From positions 100,207 through 164,206 of the forward strand of contig CACVBU010000775.1 in NCBI GenBank assembly GCA_902728285.1: DNA of 64,000 bases. The letters run 5' to 3'. The notes under the pieces were generated by a model that was given only the letters and a program-made list of their open reading frames with translations, made no database searches and had not been told where the DNA came from. Both the position numbers and the translations under genes were made by a program. The first letter of the stretch is position 1. Each line of letters opens with the position of its first letter. The stretch is from Clytia hemisphaerica (taxonomy: Eukaryota; Cnidaria; Hydrozoa; Leptothecata; Clytiidae). This document shows, piece by piece, positions 47,164-59,010 of this stretch.

Positions 47164-47403
47164 ACACTTTTTTTAAAAGAACAATGAGGCTCAAAATCGC
47201 CAAATATAAGAACAATTTAAGAACAAATGCTGAGCCTAGAATACTCAATTTCAAGCAATTTATGGGTAAAAGTAGTAAAATTGGGTATAACGTCTGAAAT
47301 ACCTCAAATACAGCCTAAAATAAGAACAATTTGAGGCTCAAAGTGCCAAAATAAGAACAGCCGAGCCTCAGGAAAAATTTTACTGGTTCTTATAAAAAAA
47401 GTG
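47164..47403. mobile_element. MITE, CACTTTTTTTAAAAGAAC family, copy 3
   Basis: Left cactttttttaaaagaac and right gttcttataaaaaaagtg are inverted, with TA on both flanks (ccTA / TAgt). The interior has 'gaggctcaaa' and 'aagaacaattt' repeats shared with the 54.4-kb copy. Confidence 0.85.
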
Positions 47404-47935
47404 TAGTTGCCATGTAAATCTTATTTGCTGGTTCCAAAGAATCTTTATCTCGCTTGATACAGGGTAATGTGAATCATTAACACCAGGTCAATATTCCACG
47501 AGACAGGGGAATATCGCAAGTCGAACGTAATCTCCGCGCAGATTCTGGATTTCTTTGTTAGCTCGTTAAAAATCTGTCAAAGTTGGAATTACGCTGGTAA
47601 GGCCCAAGCGACTTATTTTCGCGACACCCAAATCCACGAAATCCACGAAAATTAATCCCCGCAAAAATTAATCCCATTAAAAAGTAATCCCATTAAAAAG
47701 TAGAGTACGTCAAACGTAGTAATTTTTCAATAAATAGAGTCACACACCCCTGTCTTGTTCAGCCGGCAGCCGACCTGCCTAAACTATACTTTTTCCTATC
47801 TACAAATTAATGATAAGAAGTGTCCACTGATTGACAAGGGGTAAATTACTCGAAAAAAGGTGATTTTGTGATTTTTTAGAAAAGTGTACTTGATTTTTTG
47901 GAGTAATCTACCGCTCACCACTGATCTAGTTTCAG
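47404..47935. other. Spacer with short repeats
   Basis: attaatccc(c/a) occurs in several tandem variants near 47650-47700 (aatcccattaaaaagta twice). No gene recognised before 47936. Confidence 0.45.
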
Positions 47936-48634
47936 GATCAAAACACCCTATTGGACGAAACAGATTCGAAATACAAAAATTGCTAACTCAACTGTCTAGA
48001 AAATCAATCCAACGCAACACTTCTCAATTTATAACGCAACGGGTGCAAATCATTTCGTGTGCTTCGTGTAGTACAACCAGAATGAGAAAAACAGCGACCA
48101 TCGATAAGAATTGGTATATATGTAATTTATGTGATGTGAGTTTGACATATGCTTGTACTCTCTGTGTATTTACATTTGTTGTAATGTTGTTTGGGGGATT
48201 ATGAAGTTCTCTGGAATTTTGATTGCATTTAATTAGGTTGATTTTTTATGACTTCTAATGGTACTTTTTCTAACGAGTTTGATTACTCTGTTCTCACACT
48301 TATGTCTTTTTTTTCGCGTCCTTTTCCGTGATTACTTTTATTCATATTTTTAAAGACAGGTAAGAAGGCATATTGATGTAACCGCCCAATATCAAAACAA
48401 AGCCATCTTCAAACAAAAAAGGCACACACATAATAATAAAAAATCTGCATGAATTCTTTTTCGTTCTGTTTTATGCAGACATCTGAGGAATTCAATTTAG
48501 AATTTCAAGTAACAAACCCAAAAAACTTAATGAAAAGGAGGTTTATTATTGTTGAGAAAAATGGTGCTTCATTATTTTTAATATGTGACTACTTTTCTTT
48601 TTGTGTGAAAGATCGAAAGGATCATAAGAAATAA
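47936..48634 (+). CDS. Last two exons of a zinc-binding protein
   Basis: Exon 47936-48135 (acceptor gatctagtttcag, donor gat|gtgagt) encodes RNRFEIQKLLTQLSRKSIQR and then SCASCSTTRM...WYICNLCD, two CxxC pairs ~18 residues apart, a likely zinc ribbon. Exon 48479-48634 (acceptor ctgttttatgcag) continues in phase: TSEEFNLEFQVTNPKNLMKR ... FCVKDRKDHKK and TAA at 48632. AATAAA follows at 48636. Upstream exons were not found, so the 5' part is missing or more distant. No family name is assigned. Confidence 0.6.
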
Positions 48635-48770
48635 AAATAAAACACTCTAAAATGGAATACAAAGATTTTAAGAAAACCTCACTTCATTACCACAATCTAA
48701 ACCAGAAGTTCTTTCCATGGGTTTCTCTTCTCCATCCACTGTTCTTTTGTTTTGATTTTTGATCAAGAAA

Positions 48771-51700
48771 ATGGCGCGCGAATTCAAGCCGGTTCAAAGT
48801 CACTCCAGGTCCAAACTAATTATTAGTTCCGATCATCCGGAACAACCGCAATCACATGTTAAGAACTGCGTAAGGGAAACGTTGAATAATTTTTTTCCAA
48901 GGCACAACTGACCACGAAAAACATGGATGGCTGCTAGACCGGTCATCTAAAAAAATCTACTTTCACGCTGTCTTTTCGACCTTGAAGCCAAGCTGATCAC
49001 TGTTAATTTCCTTAGTAAAATTCTTAGAAAGGACAACTATAAACAACAACTGACTCATGATCAGGCTTATGAAAAGCAGCAGGTAATGAATTCTGGTAAG
49101 AAGAGAAAGGCGGCTAAAATTCTTCAAGCTTCAAATTCCAAGCGTCAAATAGTTCAAAAGTGGGAAAAAGAGGTAGTCGTGTCTGACAATGTGAGTATAA
49201 AGCCCCCAGTTAACTTCTTTTGAAATTGTCCAGAAAACATCTCTGTTTTTACCTTCATCTAAGTATGGTTTTTATTTGTTTTGTTTTTGTTGGGACATTT
49301 TTTGTGTTTGCTACTTTGTGCTAGCAATTATTCAATGGTTACCAAAACAAAGCAAATCAATTTTGGTCTGTACGGTTATTAAATCCAGTTTTTTTTCCTA
49401 CTTCCTGTTTATTCTGGGCTCTACGTTTATTAGGGATCCAAGAAGGACCTTGTTTTTATGTGTTTTTTCTACATGTATCCAATGACAACTGTTTCTAAAA
49501 TCTTGAATCTTTGTTTACAATTTCAGGTTCGAACAACCTGACAGTTCATCCAATCAAAAAATCAATGGATCCACCCCAAAAGCTATCAGCAAGTATGCTA
49601 GACTGAAACGGTAAGAGCAAGTTGTCTATACGATATCGGCTTAACGAAATTCTCCCCGAATGATTACCCATGATGCATTGCGCAAAAAAATTCAGTAAGT
49701 CAATATAGTCCGTGAATTTTTTTGCGCAATGCATCATGGGTAATCATTCAGGGAGAATTCGTTAAGCCGATATCGTCTATTACCACCAGACGTTACTAAT
49801 CAATAAAATCAATTATATATTAAAATAGATAGCTCCATTATATCAATACACCTTTCCCGTAATTCGTAAAACTAATGTCCGCGCATTATTTTGATGCACT
49901 CCGCCGTTTGTTCTCTGGAGGTAAACAAACCCGTTTTTGCCTGCGTTCCCTTAGGGAAAGTTGGTTTTTTGAGCTTTTCTTAAGTTCTGTCGAACAGAAT
50001 CCCCTCAAATTTTAGTATGTTCAATCTATTCATGATATTATACCACCCTGAAAATAGTTTGCCAAAAGAAGATCACTGTCAAAAGTTAGAGGCTCAAATC
50101 CCACTTTCCCTAACCTCTCGCAAGCAAAAACGCGTTTTTACCTCCCAAACAATTTTATACACAACGGTGGGGCGCACATTTTCCCGGGCCATTTCTGAGA
50201 ACTTTGAACTACGGGAAAGGTGTATTAGATATAATCGATTAAAAATCGATAGGGTCGAGGTATCGATTATATCGATGTTAACACTGTAATCTATATTATC
50301 GGTTAAAAATCTATGGTGGTAAAAAATTGTGAGTATTGATTAGCTATTGATTATCAATTTTAATTGATAATCAATATTATCGATTAGTAACGTCTGGCTA
50401 TTAGGGACCGCCAATTTTTGAAAATTTTTGCCTTACATGTGTTTTAAATTCTGCAATTCTGTACAAAAACCATGAGGGAAATTCCCTCTCTTTGTCGCTT
50501 TGCCTAAGAATTTAATATATAAGATGTAAAATGCACAAAATTCTTTTGATCTCAATCGCGCGTGCGACTGGTTTTTACTATCATGTGTAATTTTGAAGGC
50601 AGAGCGCCTGTGGCCAAATAACATTCTAGCTCCCTTATTTTTGTTTTTCCAAGATTTATTTGATAGGTATTTAAACCATTGTGAAAAGGTTGACATGACC
50701 TTATTTAATAACTTTTCTTTATTTTTCCTTCTTTTTTAGCCAGGTTCAAAACCACCAAGAGTCAGCCTATAAAAGAATCGAAAGCCTAGAGAATATGGTG
50801 ACAGAACTGGCAGAGAAAGTTGCAGAGCTCGAACAGAAGTTAGGCAAAACGGATGATGCTCCAATAAATAAAAAGAAAAACATGATCATTCCAACAGATT
50901 TACGGGTATTTTATGGAATAGGGGCAAGAAATTAGATTGCAATAGTAATTTGAGCTTATTGAGTACTGAAATTTTGTCTTTATTCTTCCTTCTCTTACAG
51001 AATTTAAAAGACTTGACTCTAAATATAATAATAACATTTATTGAAATGCCTTAAGGTATGTGTACACCTTTTTTCCGATTTTTTGTCAAAAAATTTTTTT
51101 TCAGTCAAAGTGGAAGAAAAGTTACTGGATTTCATTTTGGTAAAATCGCGATCTTAAAATCTTTTTTTGATCCGGAGTTATAACCATTTAAATTTCAAAA
51201 CAAAGTTCGTCATATGATGGATTATTTACTCAAATAATTGTCTCTTTCGGAAACATCAAAGACAAAAGAGAGAATTCAGCCGATGTTTATTCTCACCTCT
51301 ATTGAATAGTAATATTTTTGACACATTTCACTGATTACTCAAATAAACAGCAATCATCTCGTTAAAAATTTCAAATTGATGTAGAAAAAAACGAAATTTT
51401 ACCACACCATACTACTTTTAACGAAGTTAAAGTCACCCATAGCATTGAGATATCAACTTCATTCTTTTTTTATATGATTCCCAAAAGATCAAACTTAAAA
51501 AATGTCTTAGGATTTTATTTCTAACCGAGTTGTTTTTCCTCAATTTACAGATAACTGAAAAAATTACATTTAAATTTTATCGATATTTTTACAGAATTTA
51601 GGATTTAAAGAGTTAAAGTCAATCCCAAAAAAAATCCTAAGACATTTTTTTAGTTTAATCTATTGGGAACATAGTATCGAAATTATTTTTTCAAAATTCA

Positions 51701-52705
51701 AAAGCTATGGGTGACTTTAACTTCTTTGAAGTAGGTAAGGTTAAAATTCTTAAGATTTTGATTATATCCTGCCCAGTTTTTTAAATTCAGCTGAAACTTT
51801 TACCATTAGAAAGAGAATCTTATTGGCTTTCAGAAAATATATACTTTTGGTATATAAAAATTTGTTGTTCTAAAGATATGATCACTTAAAGAGAATGTGT
51901 CAAGAAAGGTGAACACATACCTTAAGTTTTATTATTGCACATGTTTGATTTTTTAGGGCAGAGTTCATGCACACATTTATGCTAAAGAACAGGATCCTGA
52001 CGAAACAAGCAGGAATCTCGAGAAACGCTTTGACAGGGACGAGAACATCGTATTTGTTACTGACATGATTGCGAAGATTGCCCAAATTGATCCTAACTAT
52101 ACTGATCAGAGGTAAGTTCATCAAACGAGGTCAATGCTTCTCAAACATTCCCTTATAATTAATGTGCAAAAAGTATTGGACTGTATCATCTTTTGCAAAA
52201 TATACTGTTCACAGCAATGCCTTTTGATCTACTTTAAAATTAAATTAATTTCACTAATAAAGCCTGTAACCTACTGTACCTAGATCACTTTCATCCTGAT
52301 CTTATCATACAAAATGTGGTTAAATTGCACAGATCTGTAAAGACCAGAGGCTTAGATAGGCAACTTTAGGCTTTCTCCAGTAAAAAGAAATGAAGCAAAA
52401 ATTTGACTTTTAAATTTTGTGCTGATGGATAGGATCTAGCATTTTAATTGTTTTTGGAGCACAAGATCAAAAAAGTAAAATTGCTTGTTGTCAACTTGCT
52501 TCACTTTTTGATAGAGCCACAGATCGTTAAAGTTGTTATTCTCTGCTCTTTTAGTCGATTGCCGCAGATATTTCAACCATCAAAAACGGGAGAAGAGGAA
52601 GAAAGTTACAATGACTCCAGAATGTATAAGATGATATTCAGAGACATCCACTCGATGATAATGTTAAGTACTAATGTTATTCTTCCCTGGTTTAACATAC
52701 TATGA
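48771..52705 (+). CDS. Spliced coiled-coil protein gene with a 41-nt microexon
   Basis: Exons: 48771-48869 (ATG, MAREFKPVQSHSRSKLIISS; donor gtaagg), ~48995-49190 (start uncertain; KAAKILQASNSKRQIVQKWE), microexon 49325-49365 (QLFNGYQNKANQF), 49526-49609, 50741-50907 (ESLENMVTELAEKVAELEQK, a clear coiled coil), 51958-52111 (GRVHAHIYAKEQDPDETSRN), 52556-52705. Acceptors have pyrimidine tracts and donors are gtaag/gtatt/gtaagt types. From exon two on, all phases match, and the microexon alone converts the frame (phase 0 to 2) so that the downstream frame fits. TGA at 52703 is followed by AATAAA at 52709. Probably a host gene; nuclear or cytosolic, no signal peptide. Function unknown. Confidence 0.7.
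49630..49776. mobile_element. Foldback MITE with CTAT duplication, intronic
   Basis: Two ~64-bp arms (ACGATATCGGCTTAACGAA ... and its complement) are almost perfect inverted repeats around a ~19-bp loop. CTAT flanks both sides (49626-49629, 49777-49780). Inserted in the intron after the exon ending at 49609. The minus ORF through it is a shadow. Confidence 0.9.
49786..50397. mobile_element. 0.6-kb inverted-repeat element with CCAGACGTTACTAATC ends
   Basis: Ends CCAGACGTTACTAATC and GATTAGTAACGTCTGG are perfect inverted repeats. Similarity continues inward (cacctttcccgta, aggtaaa...cgtttttgc, agggaaagt) over ~270 bp per arm. Abuts the CTAT foldback on its left. Confidence 0.75.
50401..50430. 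repeat. Orphan terminus of the 16945 element family
   Basis: ttagggaccgcc matches the left end of 16945-17818. No partner end follows within the intron. Confidence 0.5.
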
Positions 52706-52756
52706 TATAATAAATCGTATACAAGATGGTAGCCTAGCTATGCTATATATACAAGT

Positions 52757-52798
<42 letters not shown>
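52757..52798. repeat. Poly(T), ~42 bp
   Basis: Uninterrupted T-run. On the minus strand it is a poly(A) tract ~55 bp downstream of the gypsy stop codon. Confidence 0.95.
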
Positions 52799-52801
<3 letters not shown>

Positions 52802-52851
52802 TAACTAAATAAACCCTAATGAAAAGCTACGTAAAATATATACTAAGTCTG

Positions 52852-53708
52852 TCATGTCATGACAAAGTTTTTGAAGCGTGACGGAATCCGTCTAGTACGC
52901 GTTGATCGTCTCAGCTGGTTGCCCTCATTTGTTACCGTGACGTTGTCTGGTGTTAGTGGGGTGCCAGTGAGGTATCCAAAGCAACTGGCTGCTCTTCAGG
53001 CGTGTCGGGCTCGGGAGCGCTAGGAGGGTCACTTGGTGCGGCTGGTGGTAGTAACAGCGGTTCATCGTCGTTGATGACCGGTACAGCCGTTTTTCGGAGG
53101 AACCGTCGATTTCGTAGCGTACATCTCCTACTTCCATCAATCAGGACTTGATACTGTCGATGAGGAAGTTGTTCAACGATAGTTCCTGTTGCATTCCATC
53201 TGTTTGGCTCATTCCCTCGTTGGTTTTGAAGACTGACTGTGTCTCCGATCTCCAAGGGAATTAGCTCTCTGGAAGGGGCAGATTTTAACGTGTGCTCGAA
53301 ACGACGTGAATGTGCTTTTTCCCTCATATCGGCAAGTTCTGACCATTCTCGCCGGAACGCTATCGGCTTTGGCATGTGGTCGGTGATATTCCTTCCAAAT
53401 AGTAGTTCAGCTGGTGATACACCCATGTCTGCTGGTGGGGTATTGCGGTGGATAAGGAGGGCTTTGGCGACTTCATCCGTATTCAGGGATCCACTGGGAG
53501 AAATGTTTGTCGCAAGTATCCGCTTCATTACCTTTACAGCACTCTCTGCGCGTCCGTTGCTCTGCGGGTAATATGCTGATGAATTGCGGTGTCGGATTCC
53601 CCACGTGTCTAAAAATGTCTTAAAATCGTGCCCGTTGAATGGGGGGCCTCCGTCACTAGATAGCTCTTCGGGTACACCAAAGGTTGGAAAATACCCTCGT
53701 AAGATTCT
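52852..53708 (-). pseudogene. Ty3/gypsy integrase C-terminal part, truncated
   Basis: The minus frame from 53708 carries GVPEELSSDGGPPFNGHDF (second catalytic Asp) and YYPQSNGRAESAVKVMKRIL (catalytic Glu region), followed by the GPY/F-like C-terminal part with RWNATGTIVEQLPHRQYQVL. The first catalytic Asp, protease, RT and RNase H are missing: the sequence begins exactly at the end of the 53709-59922 element. A frame slip near 52985 leads to a basic tail (RRSTRTRRIPSRFKNFV) and TGA at 52852. No LTR was found. Not functional. Confidence 0.85.
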
Positions 53709-53719
53709 CACTGGGCGAA

Positions 53720-54240
53720 ATAATGTCTTTCAAATCGTCGGAAAGATGTAGGAAGGTCACATTTCCACACCTTTCGACAGAGTTGAAAGTTGGTCTTTCA
53801 ACAAAAATTGGAAAGATGTGCACCTTACCTTTCAACATCTTTCGACCAGATCATCTTCCCATCTTTCCAAAAAAGTTGAAATACGACCTTCTCGAACTTT
53901 CAAACAGGCTGGGAAAATGAAATTCCCAATTTCCTAATATGTTGAAATTTCATATTCTGACATCTTTCGACAGGTTTTAAAGTTGGTCTTTCAACAAGGA
54001 TTGGGAAGTTGTGCACCTTACCTTCCAACATCTTTCGACCAGATCGTCTTCCCAACTTTCCAAAAAAGTTGAAAGACCACATTCTCAAACTTTCAAACAG
54101 GCTTGAAAAATTAAATTCCTAACTTCCTAATATGTTGAAATTTCATATTCCGAAACTTTCTAAATACTTTGGAAGATGATTTTTGCTTTTTTCGAAATCT
54201 TTCATTAACAAGTCTTCAAAAGTAAATGAGAGATCTTTTA
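53720..54240. repeat. Left subterminal array
   Basis: agttggtctttcaacaa recurs near 53770 and 53975 (~202 bp, two half-units of ~100 bp), with accttaccttycaacatctt and tttcgaccagatc in each. Confidence 0.8.
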
Positions 54241-54413
54241 AATTTTGTGTTTACAGTATGTGCGGATAAATTTTTTCTGTGACATTAAAACGAACAATTC
54301 ATATATTTACAAAGCATAGAAAACAGAAAATATGAAACAAAATAGTACGGTAGTGATGACTTTTTGCTAAAAAATTAAGTAGTCTAAATAAAATAATTCT
54401 GAATGACAAATTA
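54241..54413. other. AT-rich interior
   Basis: Nothing recognised. Confidence 0.4.
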
Positions 54414-54657
54414 CACGTTTTGTATAAGAACAATTTTATTAGAACACGAGGCTGAAATTTGGCCAAAACCTAAGAACAATCTGAGCCTCAGCTTTCAGAA
54501 ATTATTAAAACACTAATTCTAACAGATTTTAACAGATTTCTAAGTAAAGAAACTAAGCGGCTAAGAACATCACAAGAACATTTAAGCCTGGAAAATTGCA
54601 AAATTAAGAACAGCCCAGCCTGAGCCAGAATTTACTGGTTCTTATAAAAAATGCGTG
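54414..54657. mobile_element. MITE, CACGTTTTGTATAAGAAC family, copy 4
   Basis: Left cacgttttgtataagaac and right gttcttataaaaaatgcgtg inverted, TA on both flanks. The interior 'gagcctcag' and 'aagaacat' words match copy 3. Confidence 0.85.
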
Positions 54658-56803
54658 TAATTTCTATAATTTAATTTCATTTTCAATAATATAATAACTA
54701 ATCTAAATTATAAGTTTTTAGAATCTTAGTCCCTATCAAGGAATAGATTGGCCATAGGGCTTCAAAGGACATTAAAGGATACATTGAAATTTCTATTCCC
54801 GTAAGTGCGAAATCCTCGTTAAATACGTTGGGAATGTATGGTCAATTCTACTAAATTATAGACATTTTTATAAGCATACTGCTAACAAGTATATCCAGAC
54901 TGATCTCTTGGAAAAATTAAACATTGCCTATAAAGCATATGCTGAGCCTCAGTTAACAAAGTTTTAAATAATTTAATCTCCTAAATCACAAAAAAAAACA
55001 TAATGTGTAAATTGCACTATTTAAAATACCCTTATACATAAGTATAAAAAATTGTGTGATCCCTTTGCGAGTTTGAGAGAGAGAGAGAGAGAGCAAACTT
55101 TCAATGTTTGGGAAACTGGAATTGATTCCTCACATCGTCGTCAAAAAGGTTCAACTTATATACCGGGTGTTTCAAAACTATTTCTAATATATTTTTTGAT
55201 AATTAAAACAAGACTCTCGAATCCGAGTGGTAAGTCAAACTCCTAGAAAAAGTCAAAAAGTTTCTTGAATGGGCGGATGGTGGAACAAAATTATGGGCGG
55301 TGGGGTTTTAGGGAAGATTAAAGCGCCTGAGGGTAGCCGGTATTATAAATATAAAAACTAATTAAGTAAAAAATATGAAAAATATAAAAATACTGTATAA
55401 TAAATTAAAAAATTATGCAAATCACTCTAAAAAGATCACACTATGAATAATGAAAGCTATGCCAAATAAACTCTTTTGTGCTCAATTATAGGGGAGGGTA
55501 GAAAAACCATAAAGTACAAGTCATTATTAAAAACTGATATTAAGATGATTTTACAAAAATGCCCTAGTCTGAAAAAACGTCCCACCTACTTTGTAATTTA
55601 AAAAAAAAAATTGTGGACTCCAACATTTTGACAAAATTAATTTCAGGGGTAAACCAAAAGTCTCTCCATTTTCTCAATTTAACATATTCTGGGATATTTT
55701 TGAATGCTTTTGAAGAATACTTTCAAACCTTAAACACATTATCCAACGAAAAATCTACACAGTAAAAGAAGCATAAATCTGAACAAGACCGAAAATTTTT
55801 AAACTCCACCTTGTTATTCAGACCCCCACTTTTATTAGATTTTGCAATATTTTATCATAATTTATAATATACTTGGGACCTAGAGTAGTCGAAAATGAAG
55901 GTTTTTAAGCCCTTTTCAGAAAAAATTCATAAAATGGGAGGGGGTCTTATAAAATTATATTACAGTGATATTTTCCAAAAATATGACCCACAATCTCACT
56001 CCAGTCCTCAGTTTAGTTGTTCACTTATTAGACTGAGGTTATTGTGATATACAACACGTGATGGTACAGTATTGTTAATCCCTTGAAGATGGTACAGATT
56101 GACTCTTACAATTAAGCATTAAAGAGTACAAGAATACCTTCTATCATTCAGCAACCAATTATTGCAATGAAAATATTACCAAGTTATTATTTTCGAAGTT
56201 GAAACGAACTACCACATGAAGCATATAAATATCTTGATTGCATGGCAGCAACATACATTTTTGTTTTGCAGCATCGTTTTTCAAGTGCATTTCAAAATCA
56301 GCCAGTAACTGTCCTTACGTCATGACCCTAATAAAACAAATAGAAATTGAATCAGTATTGAAATCCAGGCATACAAAATGGTGTATTATAACTAAAAGAG
56401 GTTTGTAAAATTGTTGATAAGTTATTTATAGCTTTCAGTAGACTATAGTGGAAAGACCCTTTAGTAAGACAAATTATTCAGATTGTTTCTATTTCTAAAG
56501 AGTTCCAAAAAAGGTTACGACTTTGTGTACTGTAACAAAATTTTAGCGTCTTTTGATGTACAATGGAATAGTATCATCAATAGTCTTGTATTACTGGATT
56601 ATATTACAAAAAATACTTACCGTGTTGTATTTTGTTCCTGTTCAATGGATAAAATGAATCTATTTTCAATGAAATCCCCAAATCTTCAATGGCTCAATGT
56701 CGACACACATTCAATGTATCCTATAAACATGAAAGTTTTATGAAAATTTGACACACTGTAAAGCTTGCCACCTCAGAGTTTAAAAAGTAATTTCTCTGTT
56801 CTA
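54658..56803. other. AT-rich interior of the 6.2-kb element
   Basis: A (GA)n run at ~55074-55092. A plus ORF at 56483-56743 (86 codons) lacks recognisable features. No gene called. Confidence 0.4.
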
Positions 56804-57049
56804 CACATTTTTTATAAGCAATCAGGCTGCTAAGGCTTGAGGCCTCAAATTTGTCAATTATTTTCCACTATCTCGAAAAGTGACAGCTGTTTTAGATGAT
56901 CTAACCATGGCAAACTATAGCCCTTTGACCCAATACACATAAATATGGTATAATATTATGGGTATTCAAAGCAATTTTTTCAGAAAATGGACCAGAATGC
57001 TAAGTAACCCTAGGCCTGACCAGAAAATTGGAGTTGCTTATTAAATGTG
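56804..57049. mobile_element. MITE, CACATTTTTTATAAGCAA family, copy 5
   Basis: Left cacattttttataagcaa and right ttgcttattaaatgtg inverted, TA on both flanks. Closest to copy 1 at 1467 (shared 'aggcctga' and 'gttgct'). Confidence 0.85.
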
Positions 57050-59010
57050 TATTTAATCATGTCATCTTTTTCAGTTCCATAGCAAAAAAAAAAATGCAAC
57101 ATTTTTTTGTTTTTAGACTAAAGAACTATGTCTAAAAGGCCTACCTTCAGCTATGTTATCATTTGATATTCCACGTTGAGTTTAATTTAACATCATTTTT
57201 TACTTCAACCATGTTATGACAAAATCTTCATTAATTCTAACAGGGAAGTCAGAATAAGAATTTTCCAAAATAAAATGATCTGACAGCTTGCATTCCAACC
57301 AACCAACTGTTATTTTATCTCCTGAAAATGGAAAGACAACTAGTTAAAACAAAAGTGACCAGCTTTGGTCCAGGGGGATAAAGCAGTTAGTACAAGACAT
57401 CATCCCAGTTGGTACCTGGTGGTGTGTTATGTGAATTTGATTTCCTTACAAAAATCTTAAAATTGGTTTGCGGGTTGTCAGAGAAATTTATTATCTAAAA
57501 TATTTCCTAAAATGTTGTAATCTCCTATTGAAAGATGAAAAATTCAAAGGTTCTAAAGGGACCAGATATTATTTTATCTGATTATATTCTTTTTATCTGT
57601 CACTGTAACGGTCGAAAACCTACTTTCAAGGGTTTGCTTCAAGCCAGCAGGGATGTGCTGTTGGAGTTTGAAAAGTGGACCCTGTGAGATATGAATTTTT
57701 GGCAAAATTGGGACTCTCTGTCAGAACGAAAAATTGAAAATTTTTCCCATTTTCACCCTGAAAAGTGGCAAAAATTAATAAAAGTAGATGAAAAATTAAA
57801 AGATTTTCTGATTTCCACCCTAAAGATTGTCCAAAATAATCAAAAATCTAAATTTTTGGGAACCTGTCATATACCGTGAGATTGGGCAACTTGCATCAGT
57901 GGAGGCTAACATGCATAGCTCTCGAATGATTGACCTGGCTGGTTGGTCATTAAAATACAACATTAAATCAAAACAAAAATGGTAGAGTACTACTACTAGC
58001 AGAGCTGCGTAGTTCATTTGTTTTGAAATTTTTCTGATTTAATTGGTCAGCCGTCTGATGGCTATGGAGCCTAAAAATGGGACCCTGTCACCAGCAGCGA
58101 AACATACCCAATTTTGCCTAAGTGCCTCCCCTGGGAGGCTAATACCCTGAAGTTTTTCAAAAGTAAATTGTTGTGGAAAATCCACATTGTCCACTGGAGG
58201 TTAACAGACTATAACTGGAACTGCCCATAGCTTTGAAAAGCTGTGGTGTAGCCATGTGTATGTATAGTCATACAGACACATACCACACTTCAATCATACT
58301 TTTTGTGTCATCAAGACTGGACACAAAAAGTATGATTGAAGTGTGGTTGATGATTAGAAATATATAAAAAGGAGCTCACCTTAGCATCTTTTGATTCCCA
58401 TTTCATATCTTTAGAATAAAGTTTCCATTTGCACTGCATTTTGGCTTGCTTTGGTTTGCTGTCTTCCTCAACACACAAACACTGCCTTCCACTCCACAAC
58501 TAGCTGGGAGTATGGTATTTTTGACCCAGTTTGAATTTGTTTACATTTGGTTTGAATTTCGTACCAAGAAAGCCGTTGATAAGGTTAGCCAATCAGGTTC
58601 GTGCTCTTCCAATCAAAACAATAATATGACGTGATTTCAACAATTGTTTAACAGCCAATAGAATTCTGCGACCAGATTTGGCATCTACAAAAATAATACC
58701 CGGCTACTCCACAACTTCCAGTTTCAAAAAGAAATTTGCCGGCAATCATAAATCATAACATTCGAAAATAATCTAAGTTTTTTTCCGGGGGTTTGCAAAA
58801 GTACTTCCAATGATGTGGATATTATATTTACAGTATTTAACCGTAAACTGTGTATGTAATACACTTAGAACTATTTCATTTTACAAGAAATTTAGATATT
58901 TTAGTATCTTCTTGTGTTTTAAACGTCAAAAATTATGCTTCAGATAGTCTTTTTGATCCCCGGTATTCATCAGTGCGGACTTTGGTTCGTAAACGTTTTG
59001 CCGCGTCCTT
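57050..59010. other. AT-rich interior; one perfect hairpin
   Basis: 58282-58347 is a foldback: accacacttcaatcatactt pairs with aagtatgattgaagtgtggt around a short loop. Plus ORFs at 57691-57879 and 58446-58634 show no domains. No gene called. Confidence 0.5.

Noticed and set aside
55074-55092. Regulatory GAGA element
   Set aside because: A plain (GA)n microsatellite inside transposon sequence with no nearby promoter.
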